From positions 1 through 64,000 of the forward strand of contig CALUZO010000017.1 in the NCBI GenBank assembly GCA_944325305.1: DNA of 64,000 bases, in the 5' to 3' direction. Source of the stretch: an uncultured Rikenellaceae bacterium (GTDB lineage Bacteria > Bacteroidota > Bacteroidia > Bacteroidales > Rikenellaceae). The notes beneath the pieces are model-generated. The model had not been told where the DNA came from, searched no databases, and worked only from the letters and a program-made list of their open reading frames with translations. Every line of letters begins with the position of its first letter. Positions within the stretch are counted from its first letter, which is position 1. The position numbers and the translations under genes were made by a program. Of the stretch, positions 18,595 to 26,491 are shown in pieces.

Positions 18595-19197
18595 ATGAAT
18601 TACATTTCCGACATCCTCTATTGGATCTCGACCGGTCTGCTCGTACCGGTCATCGTCCTGCTGATCTTCTTTTTCGGACGCTCTCTGCTCTTGATAGGTA
18701 GCTTTTTCGGGCAATATCTCTCCATCCGACGCACGACCTCGCTTATCGGGCAAGAACTCAAGTCGCTCACCCCACAGTCTGTCGCATCGCTTGCCGAGCG
18801 TCTGCCCAAGAAAAACCCCTCATTGGTCGTTGTCTATCTGAAACGTCTGCTCGAAGCCCAAGACAATGCGGCACTCCGGCAACGACTGCTCGCAGATTTC
18901 GAAATCGAAGCCGATCGCGATCTCGCCACTTCGAATACACTCTCCAAAATGGGCCCGATGCTGGGACTGATGGGAACTCTGATCCCCATGGGTCCGGCTC
19001 TTGTAGGACTTTCGACAGGCGACATCGCCTCAATGGCATATAACATGCAAGTGGCTTTTGCCACTACTGTCGTGGGCCTGTTCGCAGCAGCAATCGGCTT
19101 CATAACCCAGCAGGTAAAGCAGCGCTGGTATCTGCAGGACCTGGCCGACCTCGAGTTCGTGTCGGAATTGTTGAACACTCAAACCGACGCACAATGA
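18595..19197 (+). CDS. MotA/TolQ/ExbB proton channel family protein (HmuU)
   Basis: A 200-residue protein with one N-terminal membrane segment (about 12-38), a cytoplasmic region of roughly 80 residues, and two close hydrophobic segments near 117-140 and 155-180. This is the three-helix plan of ExbB/TolQ/MotA. The segment ATSNTLSKMGPMLGLMGTLI corresponds to the conserved ExbB region at the start of helix 2. With the next gene it would form a proton-driven motor. The location inside the haem operon suggests it powers HmuR or, more interestingly, HmuS. The stop overlaps the next start (ATGA). Confidence 0.85.
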   Translation: MNYISDILYWISTGLLVPVIVLLIFFFGRSLLLIGSFFGQYLSIRRTTSLIGQELKSLTPQSVASLAERLPKKNPSLVVVYLKRLLEAQDNAALRQRLLADFEIEADRDLATSNTLSKMGPMLGLMGTLIPMGPALVGLSTGDIASMAYNMQVAFATTVVGLFAAAIGFITQQVKQRWYLQDLADLEFVSELLNTQTDAQ

Positions 19198-19520
19198 GAC
19201 GCAATTTACTGAAACGCGACGAGGAAAACGACCCGATGAGCGTTGTGGGCAACCTGTTCGACGTAGCGATGGTCTTCGCCGTGGCGCTGATGGTGGCATT
19301 GGTGAGCCGTTACAACATTACTGAAATATTCAGCCCGGAAAACTTCACGATGGTAAAGAATCCAGGCAAGGAAAACATGGAAATCATTACAAAAGAGGGA
19401 GAAAAGATCAATCGCTACACCCCATCGGAAGATCAGGATACGCACGGCGGCAAACGGGGCCGAAAGGTCGGAGTGGCCTACGAACTCGAAAACGGAGAAA
19501 TCATATATATCCCCGAATAG
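19194..19520 (+). CDS. DUF2149 protein, ExbD/MotB-like partner (HmuV)
   Basis: A 108-residue protein with a single membrane helix (about 19-38) and a small hydrophilic C-terminal domain. The helix begins NLFDVAMVFAVALMVAL. Asp23 sits where ExbD, TolR and MotB carry the proton-accepting aspartate, and the overall plan (short basic N-terminus, one helix, periplasmic domain) is the same. DUF2149 genes are usually found next to MotA/ExbB-like genes, as here. A role as the stator partner of the upstream gene is inference from topology and context. Confidence 0.8.
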   Translation: MRRNLLKRDEENDPMSVVGNLFDVAMVFAVALMVALVSRYNITEIFSPENFTMVKNPGKENMEIITKEGEKINRYTPSEDQDTHGGKRGRKVGVAYELENGEIIYIPE

Positions 19521-19594
19521 TTAAACTCGTGCCACGCAATCAAACACTCTGCCGCGTATAACAAACAAAACTTACTGATCCATAATCTGCACTA

Positions 19595-19622
19595 CTGTAA
19601 AATGCGACCTGTAAAATGCGAC
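19595..19622. repeat. Two tandem copies of a 14-nt unit
   Basis: The unit CTGTAAAATGCGAC occurs twice without a gap, followed by CTG. No further copies were noticed. Confidence 0.8.
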
Positions 19623-20106
19623 CTGCAACAGACAAAGTTGCTGAAACGTTCCGTGTGCAGAAGTTTATTTCGACAATTTCGTTAAGATTCTCCTTTCGGA
19701 AACGTATATTTGCAAGAACTTTCAGCATCGCAGTTTTTCGGGTCAATACAGGTTGGAAGGAAAAGTTTACGCCATAACCTGAACTTTCCCCGGCATGCCG
19801 ATTTTGCAAGACCTGTCACCAAAGAGAGTCGTATTACTACCAGCAGACACTTTATTTATGTCGCGAAAAATTAAATGGAGAGAACAACTCACAGACAAAA
19901 CCCAAGATACCTGAAAATAACCGTCATAAGCAGTAAACGCAGCCAAACTTCGGACAAAATAATAACTGAATCCTATTTCATCAGTCAACGCACCTAATAA
20001 AGCCACCCTCATAGTATAGCATTCAAATAGCTGAAAATAAACCGAAACATGACCAATAATTACTAAAAAAAACAACAAAGAGTAGTTATTTTTGGGAAAG
20101 AAATAA

Positions 20107-20114
20107 TACATTTG
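20107..20114 (+). promoter_or_regulatory. -7 element of the outer-membrane barrel gene
   Basis: TACATTTG lies 39 nt before the start at 20154. A well-spaced -33 element is not evident. Confidence 0.5.
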
Positions 20115-20153
20115 TAGTAAACCTAAAATTATCGTAACTAAACCCAATACACT

Positions 20154-20840
20154 ATGAGAAAATTCGCCTTCGCCTTACTGGCAATATTCTTTGCTACCGT
20201 CTCTTATGCACAGGATGATACGGCTGCCATGACTGATACGACTGCCGTTCAGTCAGATGCCAAGAAATTTTCTTTTGGTTTCAAGGCCAATGTGAACTTT
20301 GCATCAGAACGTAATGCACCTGAAAGCAGATCCAGAACAGGATTTGCAGCAGGTTTCTTTGCCGAGGTAAAGCTCAATCATCGTCTCAGTCTCCAACCTG
20401 AATTACTATATTCGCAACAAGGTAGTTTTCAGTACCTTTATAAGGGAGTCAAAACAAAAGGCGACAATACACTTCAATACGACTACATAAACCTTCCGAT
20501 TCTTCTGAAGATCTATGTAATGCAAGACAAACTCAGTATAGAAGTAGGTCCTCAGTTTGGATATATGGTAAGCCACAAGGAAAAACGCGAACCAAGTCGC
20601 CAAACTCCAAGGGTCGAAAAACTTAAAAAAGAATGGATGAATGAATTTGATGTATCGGCAGCTATCGGTGTGTCCTACAAATGTTACGGACCGTTCGATA
20701 TTTATGCCCGCTACACTTATGGATTCACAGATATCTACAAAGGCGATATTGCAGGCATGATCGAAGCCGACCCTCAGAAAAGATATTTTATCGACAACAA
20801 GAACAGCGTAATACAGATAGGCCTCGGAGCAAGGTTCTAA
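20154..20840 (+). CDS. Outer-membrane beta-barrel protein (PorT-like family)
   Basis: A 228-residue exported protein. The signal peptide ends around SYAQ (residues 18-21). The mature part has alternating amphipathic strands such as FSFGFKANVNFA, LSLQPELLYSQQG and FDIYARYTYGFTDIY, and ends with an aromatic C-terminal residue (IGLGARF), the usual signal for outer-membrane insertion. It fits the small eight-strand outer-membrane barrel family often labelled PorT or OmpA-like beta-barrel. Ligand or partner is unknown. It has its own promoter-like box and terminator. Confidence 0.8.
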   Translation: MRKFAFALLAIFFATVSYAQDDTAAMTDTTAVQSDAKKFSFGFKANVNFASERNAPESRSRTGFAAGFFAEVKLNHRLSLQPELLYSQQGSFQYLYKGVKTKGDNTLQYDYINLPILLKIYVMQDKLSIEVGPQFGYMVSHKEKREPSRQTPRVEKLKKEWMNEFDVSAAIGVSYKCYGPFDIYARYTYGFTDIYKGDIAGMIEADPQKRYFIDNKNSVIQIGLGARF

Positions 20841-20859
20841 AAAACAATGGAACACAATA

Positions 20860-20890
20860 ACAGGCGCCTCTATTTTACAGAGGCGCCTGT
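20860..20890 (+). terminator. Terminator of the outer-membrane barrel gene
   Basis: A 12-bp GC-rich stem (20860-20871 with 20879-20890) and a 7-nt loop, 20 nt after the stop codon. Confidence 0.75.
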
Positions 20891-21151
20891 ATTGTATATA
20901 AAACACAATGCTAAAACTTGCCGTACTACCCGCAAAATGTCTGTTTACCGTAGAGACTGCATTCCTGACTTGACAAAAGAGACACAGAATAAAATTACAA
21001 ACTGTGTATGCTCTCTATACGAACACATACTGTAATGCCTAAGCATTTGGATGAAGTCAAATTACGGAATTGACAGAACCGGCCTCAAGCAGAATAAGTT
21101 ACACTCATCGTTGAAGAAAGGAAAGGAAAAACATCTTCGTCAGACAGCAAA
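20891..21151. other. Gene-free spacer between two terminators
   Basis: Between the hairpins at 20860-20890 and 21152-21212 I see no gene, promoter or repeat. Confidence 0.5.
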
Positions 21152-21212
21152 CATCCGTATAAAATCAGAGGACCGGGAATGAAAATTCCGGTCCTCTGAT
21201 TTTATACGGATG
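21152..21212. terminator. Very long hairpin between convergent genes
   Basis: A perfect 25-bp stem (21152-21176 with 21188-21212), extended inward by a few pairs after a bulged G. It ends 11 nt from the DUF2148 stop codon and probably terminates that minus-strand operon. Confidence 0.8.
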
Positions 21213-21222
21213 ATTAGCTGAT

Positions 21223-21789
21223 TTATCGTTTAGTCTCCTGAGAGCGTGTCGAGACCCTGTCGAAATAGGGATTCTTACCTTTACAACTCAATAATATACC
21301 GTACGCAGCCTTACACTCTCCAAGTAATCCAAGGTCGAGTGCCGCACGTCCCACAGAATACATTACACGGTTGTCGATCCTCATGTCGGCCGCAACCGAG
21401 ACAGCAGATCCGATGGCTATACCGAGATCGCCGCTATTGAAAGCGCCCGGCACGGCAGGAAACTTCTCTTTTTCTACGCATGTAGGAAAGCCACAAAACC
21501 CGCAATTTAAATTAAAGATGCCATAAGTCGTACCCAATAATACAACGGCTTCCGACTGTTCTACGTTATCGGCATCACGCAGAAAAAACTTAAACCCGCT
21601 TTTTTCGGAATAACGTCTCATTTCTTCTGCAAGACGATGCAGATCATCTCCATATAGCGTAATTATTTCGAGGCGGTCTGTGCCCTTGCCTTTAGGTGCC
21701 GTGCGTGCTGCGGCCATCATTGCCTTAGCCACTGCAACGACCTGATCCTTACGGCCATCTGTTTCGTTTATAATCATAATAGGGATCAA
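21223..21789 (-). CDS. DUF2148 ferredoxin-domain protein
   Basis: A 188-residue soluble protein of the DUF2148 (ferredoxin domain-containing) family. Cysteines in NCGFCGFPTC resemble part of an iron-sulfur cluster site, and further Cys residues occur in GECKAAYG and LSCKGK. The N-terminal half has no cofactor motif that I recognise. It is the last gene of a minus-strand cluster that starts with a DUF1573 gene and contains the NfnA/NfnB-like pair, which suggests a redox role connected with ferredoxin or NAD(P)H. The reaction is unknown. Confidence 0.78.
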   Translation of the reverse strand: MIPIMIINETDGRKDQVVAVAKAMMAAARTAPKGKGTDRLEIITLYGDDLHRLAEEMRRYSEKSGFKFFLRDADNVEQSEAVVLLGTTYGIFNLNCGFCGFPTCVEKEKFPAVPGAFNSGDLGIAIGSAVSVAADMRIDNRVMYSVGRAALDLGLLGECKAAYGILLSCKGKNPYFDRVSTRSQETKR

Positions 21790-21860
21790 TTGTAATTCGG
21801 ATAATATTTCCGCAAACCATACGGGCCGCTGGTCATATCATGACAAATGGCCTTTTCGGA

Positions 21861-23249
21861 TTATTTCGACTTGATATATTCGTCGATAGCTTTTGCCGCC
21901 TTACGTCCGGCACCCATTGCGAGAATAACTGTCGCAGCACCTGTAACGACATCGCCCCCGGCAAACACACCTTCCCGTGTTGTTGCACCTTCTTCCGTTG
22001 CCACGACACATCCCCATCTGTTGGTTTCGAGGCCGGGCGTGGTCGAAGCGATCAGAGGATTGGGCATTGTTCCAAGTGCCATTACAACCACATCGCACGG
22101 AATTTCGAATTCACTGTTTTCCACCACTACCGGTGAGCGGCGTCCCGATTCGTCCGGTTCGCCGAGCCGCATGCGTACGCATTTCATGCCTGTAACCCAA
22201 CCTTTTTCGTCGCCGAGGATCTCCACGGGGTTGGTCAGCATCTCGAACTCGATACCCTCTTCCTTGGCGTGATGTACCTCTTCGGCACGCGCCGGAAGTT
22301 CGGCTTCCGAACGGCGGTAAACAATTGTTGCATGTGCACCGAGACGTTTGGCCGTACGCACTGCATCCATGGCGACATTACCTCCACCTACTACAACGAC
22401 TTTGTCGCCAACATATATCGGTGTATCATAAGACTCATCATAAGCCTTCATAAGATTGGTACGGGTCAGGAATTCATTGGCAGAGACAACGCCATTCAGA
22501 TTTTCGCCAGGAATATTCATGAATTTAGGCAGTCCGGCCCCGGAACCGAGGAAAACTGCATCGTAACCCTCCTCGTCGAGTAGTGAATCGATCGTTACCG
22601 TACGTCCCACGACCGTATCTGTTTCGAACTCTACCCCGAGACGCTTTACGTTGTCGACCTCGCGCGCCACAACGCCGTTTTTGGGCAGTCGAAACTCCGG
22701 GATACCGTACTCGAGCACACCTCCGACACGATGAAGAGCCTCGAAAACTTTCACTTGGTATCCCCACTTAGCGAGGTCGGTAGCACAAGCCAGACCGGAT
22801 GGCCCGCTGCCGACGATAGCTACTTTCTTTCCGTTAGGTGCTTCTTTCACTACCTCTCCGCTGCCATACGCGATATTCCAGTCGCCAACGAATCGTTCGA
22901 GTTTACCGATAGCCACGGGTTCGTTTTTGATACCCAAGACACATGCACCTTCGCACTGCACCTCCTGCGGGCAGACACGTCCGCAGACAGACGGCAACGA
23001 ACTGTCTTCGGCAATTATCGATGCTGCTCCTGCAAAATCGCCTTCCGACACTTTCATTATAAATCCGGGGATATTGATAGACACCGGGCAATTATCCACA
23101 CACCTCGGCTTTTTACAATTCAGGCATCGCGACGCTTCAAGCATTGCCTCCTCGTTATTGTAACCGTAGCAAACTTCATCGAAGTTGGTAGCCCTCACTT
23201 TAGGGTCCTGTTCGCGGACAGGCACCCTAGGTATTTTGTTCCCAGCCAT
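21861..23249 (-). CDS. Glutamate synthase small-subunit-like / NfnB-like flavoprotein
   Basis: A 462-residue FAD- and NADP-binding protein with an N-terminal iron-sulfur region: CLNCKKPRC-DNCP near residues 38-52 and CGRVCPQEVQCEGAC near 89-103. Two dinucleotide-binding motifs follow (GSGPSGLACA and GGGNVAMDA). This is the architecture of GltD-like proteins such as NfnB, the large subunit of the electron-bifurcating NADH-dependent ferredoxin:NADP oxidoreductase. The directly upstream NfnA-like gene makes the NfnAB assignment more likely than true glutamate synthase, and no glutamate synthase large subunit is present. Confidence 0.88.
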   Translation of the reverse strand: MAGNKIPRVPVREQDPKVRATNFDEVCYGYNNEEAMLEASRCLNCKKPRCVDNCPVSINIPGFIMKVSEGDFAGAASIIAEDSSLPSVCGRVCPQEVQCEGACVLGIKNEPVAIGKLERFVGDWNIAYGSGEVVKEAPNGKKVAIVGSGPSGLACATDLAKWGYQVKVFEALHRVGGVLEYGIPEFRLPKNGVVAREVDNVKRLGVEFETDTVVGRTVTIDSLLDEEGYDAVFLGSGAGLPKFMNIPGENLNGVVSANEFLTRTNLMKAYDESYDTPIYVGDKVVVVGGGNVAMDAVRTAKRLGAHATIVYRRSEAELPARAEEVHHAKEEGIEFEMLTNPVEILGDEKGWVTGMKCVRMRLGEPDESGRRSPVVVENSEFEIPCDVVVMALGTMPNPLIASTTPGLETNRWGCVVATEEGATTREGVFAGGDVVTGAATVILAMGAGRKAAKAIDEYIKSK

Positions 23250-23338
23250 ATTTTATGAGATAAAAACCATGTATGTAGCACCCAAACGACACACAATCGC
23301 ACGATAAGCCGAATAATGATGTCGATAGAGTGAGTTAA

Positions 23339-24223
23339 CTATTTGTCGAGTCCTATTTTACATTTATGACCGGCTGCTCTCTCAGCCTCTATATGGGCCT
23401 TGCGCTGCTCTATGGTGCGATACATTCCCTGTCGGCGCATGGCCTCGTCGAAATCGACCTGATGACCGTCGAATTCCGGACCGTCAACACATGTAAACAA
23501 GGTTTTCCCGCCGACAGTTACACGACATGCACCGCACATTCCGGTTCCGTCCACCATAAGCGTATTCAGACTGACGATGGTCGGAATATTGTACTCTTTC
23601 GTGGTTGCAGCAACGAACTTCATCATTATCATAGGCCCTATGGCTACTACCTCGTCATAGTGCTTGCCATGGTTGTCTATCAGATCTTTGATTTTCGCCG
23701 TTACGAGACCATGGAATCCGAGACTTCCGTCGTCGGTAGTCAGATAGAGATTTCCGGCAACGGCACGCATTTCTTCGGTCATGATGTGCATCTGTGCGTT
23801 TTTGGCGCCCACGATAACGTCAGCTTCGACTCCATGTTCATGCAGCCATTTGACCTGCGGGTATACAGGTGCGGCACCTACACCGCCAGCCACAAAAAGT
23901 ATCTTTTTCTTTTTCAGTTCTTCTATTGGTTCGTGAACGAATTCCGATTCCCGACCGAGAGGACCGGCAAAATCGGGAAGATATCCGCCCTCTTCCAAAG
24001 CCACTATCTTGCGCGTCGACACCCCGATAGTCTGGATAACTATCGACACACTGCCTTTTTCCTCATCGTAATCGGCGATTGTGAGCGGTATGCGTTCTCC
24101 GTTTTCCGAAGCGCGCACGATTACGAACTGGCCCGGTTTGGCCGAGTGCGCCACACGCGGAGCTTCGATATCCATCCGCCAAATATCAGGCGCAAGTTCC
24201 CTTTTCTTTAAAATCCTGAACAT
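23339..24223 (-). CDS. NfnA-like / sulfide dehydrogenase subunit, FAD/NAD-binding
   Basis: A 294-residue ferredoxin reductase-like protein: FAD domain (about 1-100), NAD domain beginning at KKKILFVAGGVGAAPVYPQ (109-126), and a C-terminal [2Fe-2S] site with DGTGMCGACRVTVGG and a later Cys in TLFTCVDG. This matches NfnA and the related sulfide/dihydroorotate dehydrogenase electron-transfer subunits. With NfnB it would shuttle electrons between NADH, NADPH and ferredoxin, a common route to NADPH in anaerobes. There are 89 nt between the two genes. Confidence 0.88.
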   Translation of the reverse strand: MFRILKKRELAPDIWRMDIEAPRVAHSAKPGQFVIVRASENGERIPLTIADYDEEKGSVSIVIQTIGVSTRKIVALEEGGYLPDFAGPLGRESEFVHEPIEELKKKKILFVAGGVGAAPVYPQVKWLHEHGVEADVIVGAKNAQMHIMTEEMRAVAGNLYLTTDDGSLGFHGLVTAKIKDLIDNHGKHYDEVVAIGPMIMMKFVAATTKEYNIPTIVSLNTLMVDGTGMCGACRVTVGGKTLFTCVDGPEFDGHQVDFDEAMRRQGMYRTIEQRKAHIEAERAAGHKCKIGLDK

Positions 24224-24231
24224 TTTCCCTT

Positions 24232-25317
24232 TTACTTGATTTTTCCCATGATCCGCAGTTCCTTCATCGGCGACACCGGATCGTTGGTGGTTATGTATAT
24301 ACCGTCGGCAAAGAAACCTCCACGGATACCCGAGGGTTTCAGCGACGCTTTCACCGTCAACTCATCGCCCGGAGCTATCTGTGTTCCGGGTTTGAGATCA
24401 GTTGTGACATTCTTCCTTGGCTGCACCGCTCTCACTATAAGCAGACGTTCGCCTTCATTAGCGATGGCGAATTCCGCCTCTACTTCAGTACCGTTTGAAA
24501 CATCTCCGACATCCATGATCGACGGCATCAGTTTCATCTCTGGACGTGCGGTGCTGTCGTACGGTGCGAACCGGTCCACCACTATTGCCGTAGTCGTTAT
24601 CCCGAGCGTCTCTTTTCGGCCGTTCACCCATAATTCCACCTTGTGGGCGACACGACCGTATGAGGCACTACCCCTCATATCATAAGTTATGGTAATATCG
24701 CCTTTGCATCCGGCACAGATTGTAGGCAACGCGCTCACGCTGACATTCTCGGACACTGGCGAAACCGAAAAATCGAATTTTACGGGCTTATCCGACGTAT
24801 TGGCGTATCCCACGACCATTGAAAATGGTTTCGAATGGTCTATGTAACCGAAATTCGTATCGAACTTTGTCAATCTGAGGCCGTCCGAAAGCTGATATGG
24901 ATAATCTTCCTCGATGCTTCTCGGGCGTCCTTTCACCTCTCCGCGGACCGTTATCTTGTCACGATTTTTCCCTCCTCCGCTGGATATATATATATCTTTT
25001 ATGAAGGTCCCCGGTCTGTCGGCAGGATCGAACGTTATCTTGATCTGGCCCTCCTCTCCCGGCATTATCGGTTCCCGCGTATATTCCGGAGTGGTGCATC
25101 CGCACGATACCATTACACGTTCCAGTACGAGCGGTATATCGCCGTTGTTGTTGAATTTGAACGTATAGGACACCGGACCGTCCACCTCGTTTATCACCCC
25201 AAAATCCCAAACGTTCCGCTCAAACACGAGGGCGGAGCCGCTGTCTCCCTGAGCGAAAGACGACATCGGAATTATTACCAATGCCAGCAGTTGAAATATA
25301 AGACGGTTTAATCGCAT
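24232..25317 (-). CDS. DUF1573 domain-containing exported protein
   Basis: A 361-residue protein with a signal peptide (hydrophobic 5-18, cleavage near SFAQ). DUF1573 repeats follow: the signature VWDFGVINEVDGPVSYTF and the conserved cysteine pair in VSCGCTTPEYT (near residue 72) are clear, and ASPIN/immunoglobulin-like strands run to the C-terminus. The family is abundant in Bacteroidota and probably periplasmic or surface-bound; its molecular job is unknown. The start at 25317 follows a promoter at 25328-25359 by only about ten nucleotides. The NfnA-like gene follows after 8 nt, so they may share a transcript. Confidence 0.85.
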   Translation of the reverse strand: MRLNRLIFQLLALVIIPMSSFAQGDSGSALVFERNVWDFGVINEVDGPVSYTFKFNNNGDIPLVLERVMVSCGCTTPEYTREPIMPGEEGQIKITFDPADRPGTFIKDIYISSGGGKNRDKITVRGEVKGRPRSIEEDYPYQLSDGLRLTKFDTNFGYIDHSKPFSMVVGYANTSDKPVKFDFSVSPVSENVSVSALPTICAGCKGDITITYDMRGSASYGRVAHKVELWVNGRKETLGITTTAIVVDRFAPYDSTARPEMKLMPSIMDVGDVSNGTEVEAEFAIANEGERLLIVRAVQPRKNVTTDLKPGTQIAPGDELTVKASLKPSGIRGGFFADGIYITTNDPVSPMKELRIMGKIK

Positions 25318-25327
25318 AATCAGGGTA

Positions 25328-25359
25328 CAAAAGTAATGGTTTATTAGGTAATTTAGCAA
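25328..25359 (-). promoter_or_regulatory. Promoter of the DUF1573-nfn cluster
   Basis: Minus-strand ATTG (25356-25359), a 20-nt spacer and TACTTTTG (25328-25335). The implied leader is only a few nucleotides long. Confidence 0.6.
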
Positions 25360-25380
25360 TTATTAGCCTCAAAAACAATG

Positions 25381-26343
25381 CTACAACCAAAAACCCTCTT
25401 CCGTGAACATCTCCTTGTCGCTGTCGATGGCCGCTCCCGATGTCGTGAGCATATCGCCGACTATCGAGGCACTGACTCCGGAATGCAAGAGCCTGCGTTC
25501 GAGATGCTTCACCAGAAGGCGCCCACCCGCAAAACGAATATGGGCATCCGGGCAAATAATACGGAACATGGCGAAACTACGTAGTACATCGTCATCCGCC
25601 AGCGGCAGAGCATTTTCGAGAAGGGTCCCCTTGATCGGATTGAGAACATTGACCGGAATCGACTTAACGCCCAGCTCCCTAAGGGTTACAGCCAGTTCGA
25701 TACGCTGTTCGAGAGTCTCTCCCATTCCTATGATTCCGCCCGAACAGACTTCCATGCCGACCTCCTGCGCCCAGTGTATCGTTCGGATCTTATCTGCTAC
25801 GGTATGTGTGGAACACAGCTCCGGAAAATACGAAGGTGCGGTTTCGAGGTTGCAATGATAGCGCATCACGCCGCATTCGAACAATTTCTGCAATTGCGGC
25901 TTTGTCAGCAGACCCATCGACGCACACAAGCGCATGCTGCATTCGCCTCTTATTGCCGAAAATATTTCGCACACCTTCTCGATCTCCGCGTCGGTCATGG
26001 CACGTCCGCTGGTCACAAGCGAAAATCGTCTCACTCCCTTAGCCGCATTGTGCCCTGCCATAGCAACAGCCTCGGCTGCACCGACCAACGGATATACCTT
26101 TATGTTTGTCTCATGGAATTTCGACTGCGAACACCATTTGCAATCCTCGGGACAGCGTCCGCTGCGGGCGTTCATAATGGAACACGTATCGAAGTCCCGT
26201 CCGTGGAAATGCAGGCGCAATTCGCCAGCCATGCGGCATAGTTCATCCGACGTACTTTCGTGCGCCAGTCTTACCGCCTCTTCATATTCGAGTCTGCGGC
26301 CGGCTATTATTTCCGCCGTGAGATCAGCCTGTGGTTTTATCAT
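25381..26343 (-). CDS. bioB: Biotin synthase
   Basis: A 320-residue radical-SAM enzyme that inserts sulfur into dethiobiotin. The cluster motif is Cys64, Cys68, Cys71 in RCPEDCKWCSQ. Conserved downstream motifs (CASMGLL, YHCNLETAPSYF, CSGGIIGMGET) match the sulfur-donor [2Fe-2S] cluster and substrate site. It is divergent from bioD, the preceding pathway step. The start at 26343 gives the family-normal N-terminus; an upstream in-frame codon at 26376 would add 11 unlikely residues. Confidence 0.96.
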   Translation of the reverse strand: MIKPQADLTAEIIAGRRLEYEEAVRLAHESTSDELCRMAGELRLHFHGRDFDTCSIMNARSGRCPEDCKWCSQSKFHETNIKVYPLVGAAEAVAMAGHNAAKGVRRFSLVTSGRAMTDAEIEKVCEIFSAIRGECSMRLCASMGLLTKPQLQKLFECGVMRYHCNLETAPSYFPELCSTHTVADKIRTIHWAQEVGMEVCSGGIIGMGETLEQRIELAVTLRELGVKSIPVNVLNPIKGTLLENALPLADDDVLRSFAMFRIICPDAHIRFAGGRLLVKHLERRLLHSGVSASIVGDMLTTSGAAIDSDKEMFTEEGFWL

Positions 26344-26424
26344 ACTAATCGTGGATGTATAGGCATTACGGCACACGAATAAATCACGGCACCGGAGTCA
26401 GACAAACGAGCGTTGTGCATCACA

Positions 26425-26456
26425 TTTGCCCAATCGTTGCAAAGGTAGTACATTTG
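26425..26456 (+). promoter_or_regulatory. bioD promoter
   Basis: TTTG (26425-26428), a 20-nt spacer and TACATTTG (26449-26456) upstream of bioD. Its spacer overlaps the -7 box of the opposing bioB promoter. Confidence 0.75.
26440..26447 (-). promoter_or_regulatory. bioB -7 element, interleaved with the bioD promoter
   Basis: Minus-strand TACCTTTG lies inside the bioD promoter spacer. A -33 TTTG at the expected distance is not obvious. Confidence 0.5.
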
Positions 26457-26491
26457 CGAGAAATTGCTACGAGAACACGAAGAAGGCAGAG

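Larger units (their letters stand above)
19521..20153. other. Gene-free region with promoter-like box
   Basis: About 630 nt without a convincing gene. It contains a 14-nt tandem duplication (19595-19622), a TATATTTG box on the plus strand at 19705-19712 with no gene after it, and AT-rich sequence from about 19850. A 126-codon minus-strand frame at 19767-20147 overlaps the promoter zone of the next gene and has no recognisable domain. Confidence 0.5.

Noticed and set aside
19767..20147. 126-codon minus-strand frame
   Set aside because: Lies over the AT-rich promoter zone of the outer-membrane barrel gene and resembles no known family.
21861..23249. True glutamate synthase small subunit
   Set aside because: No large-subunit gene beside it and an NfnA-like gene directly upstream; NfnB fits better.
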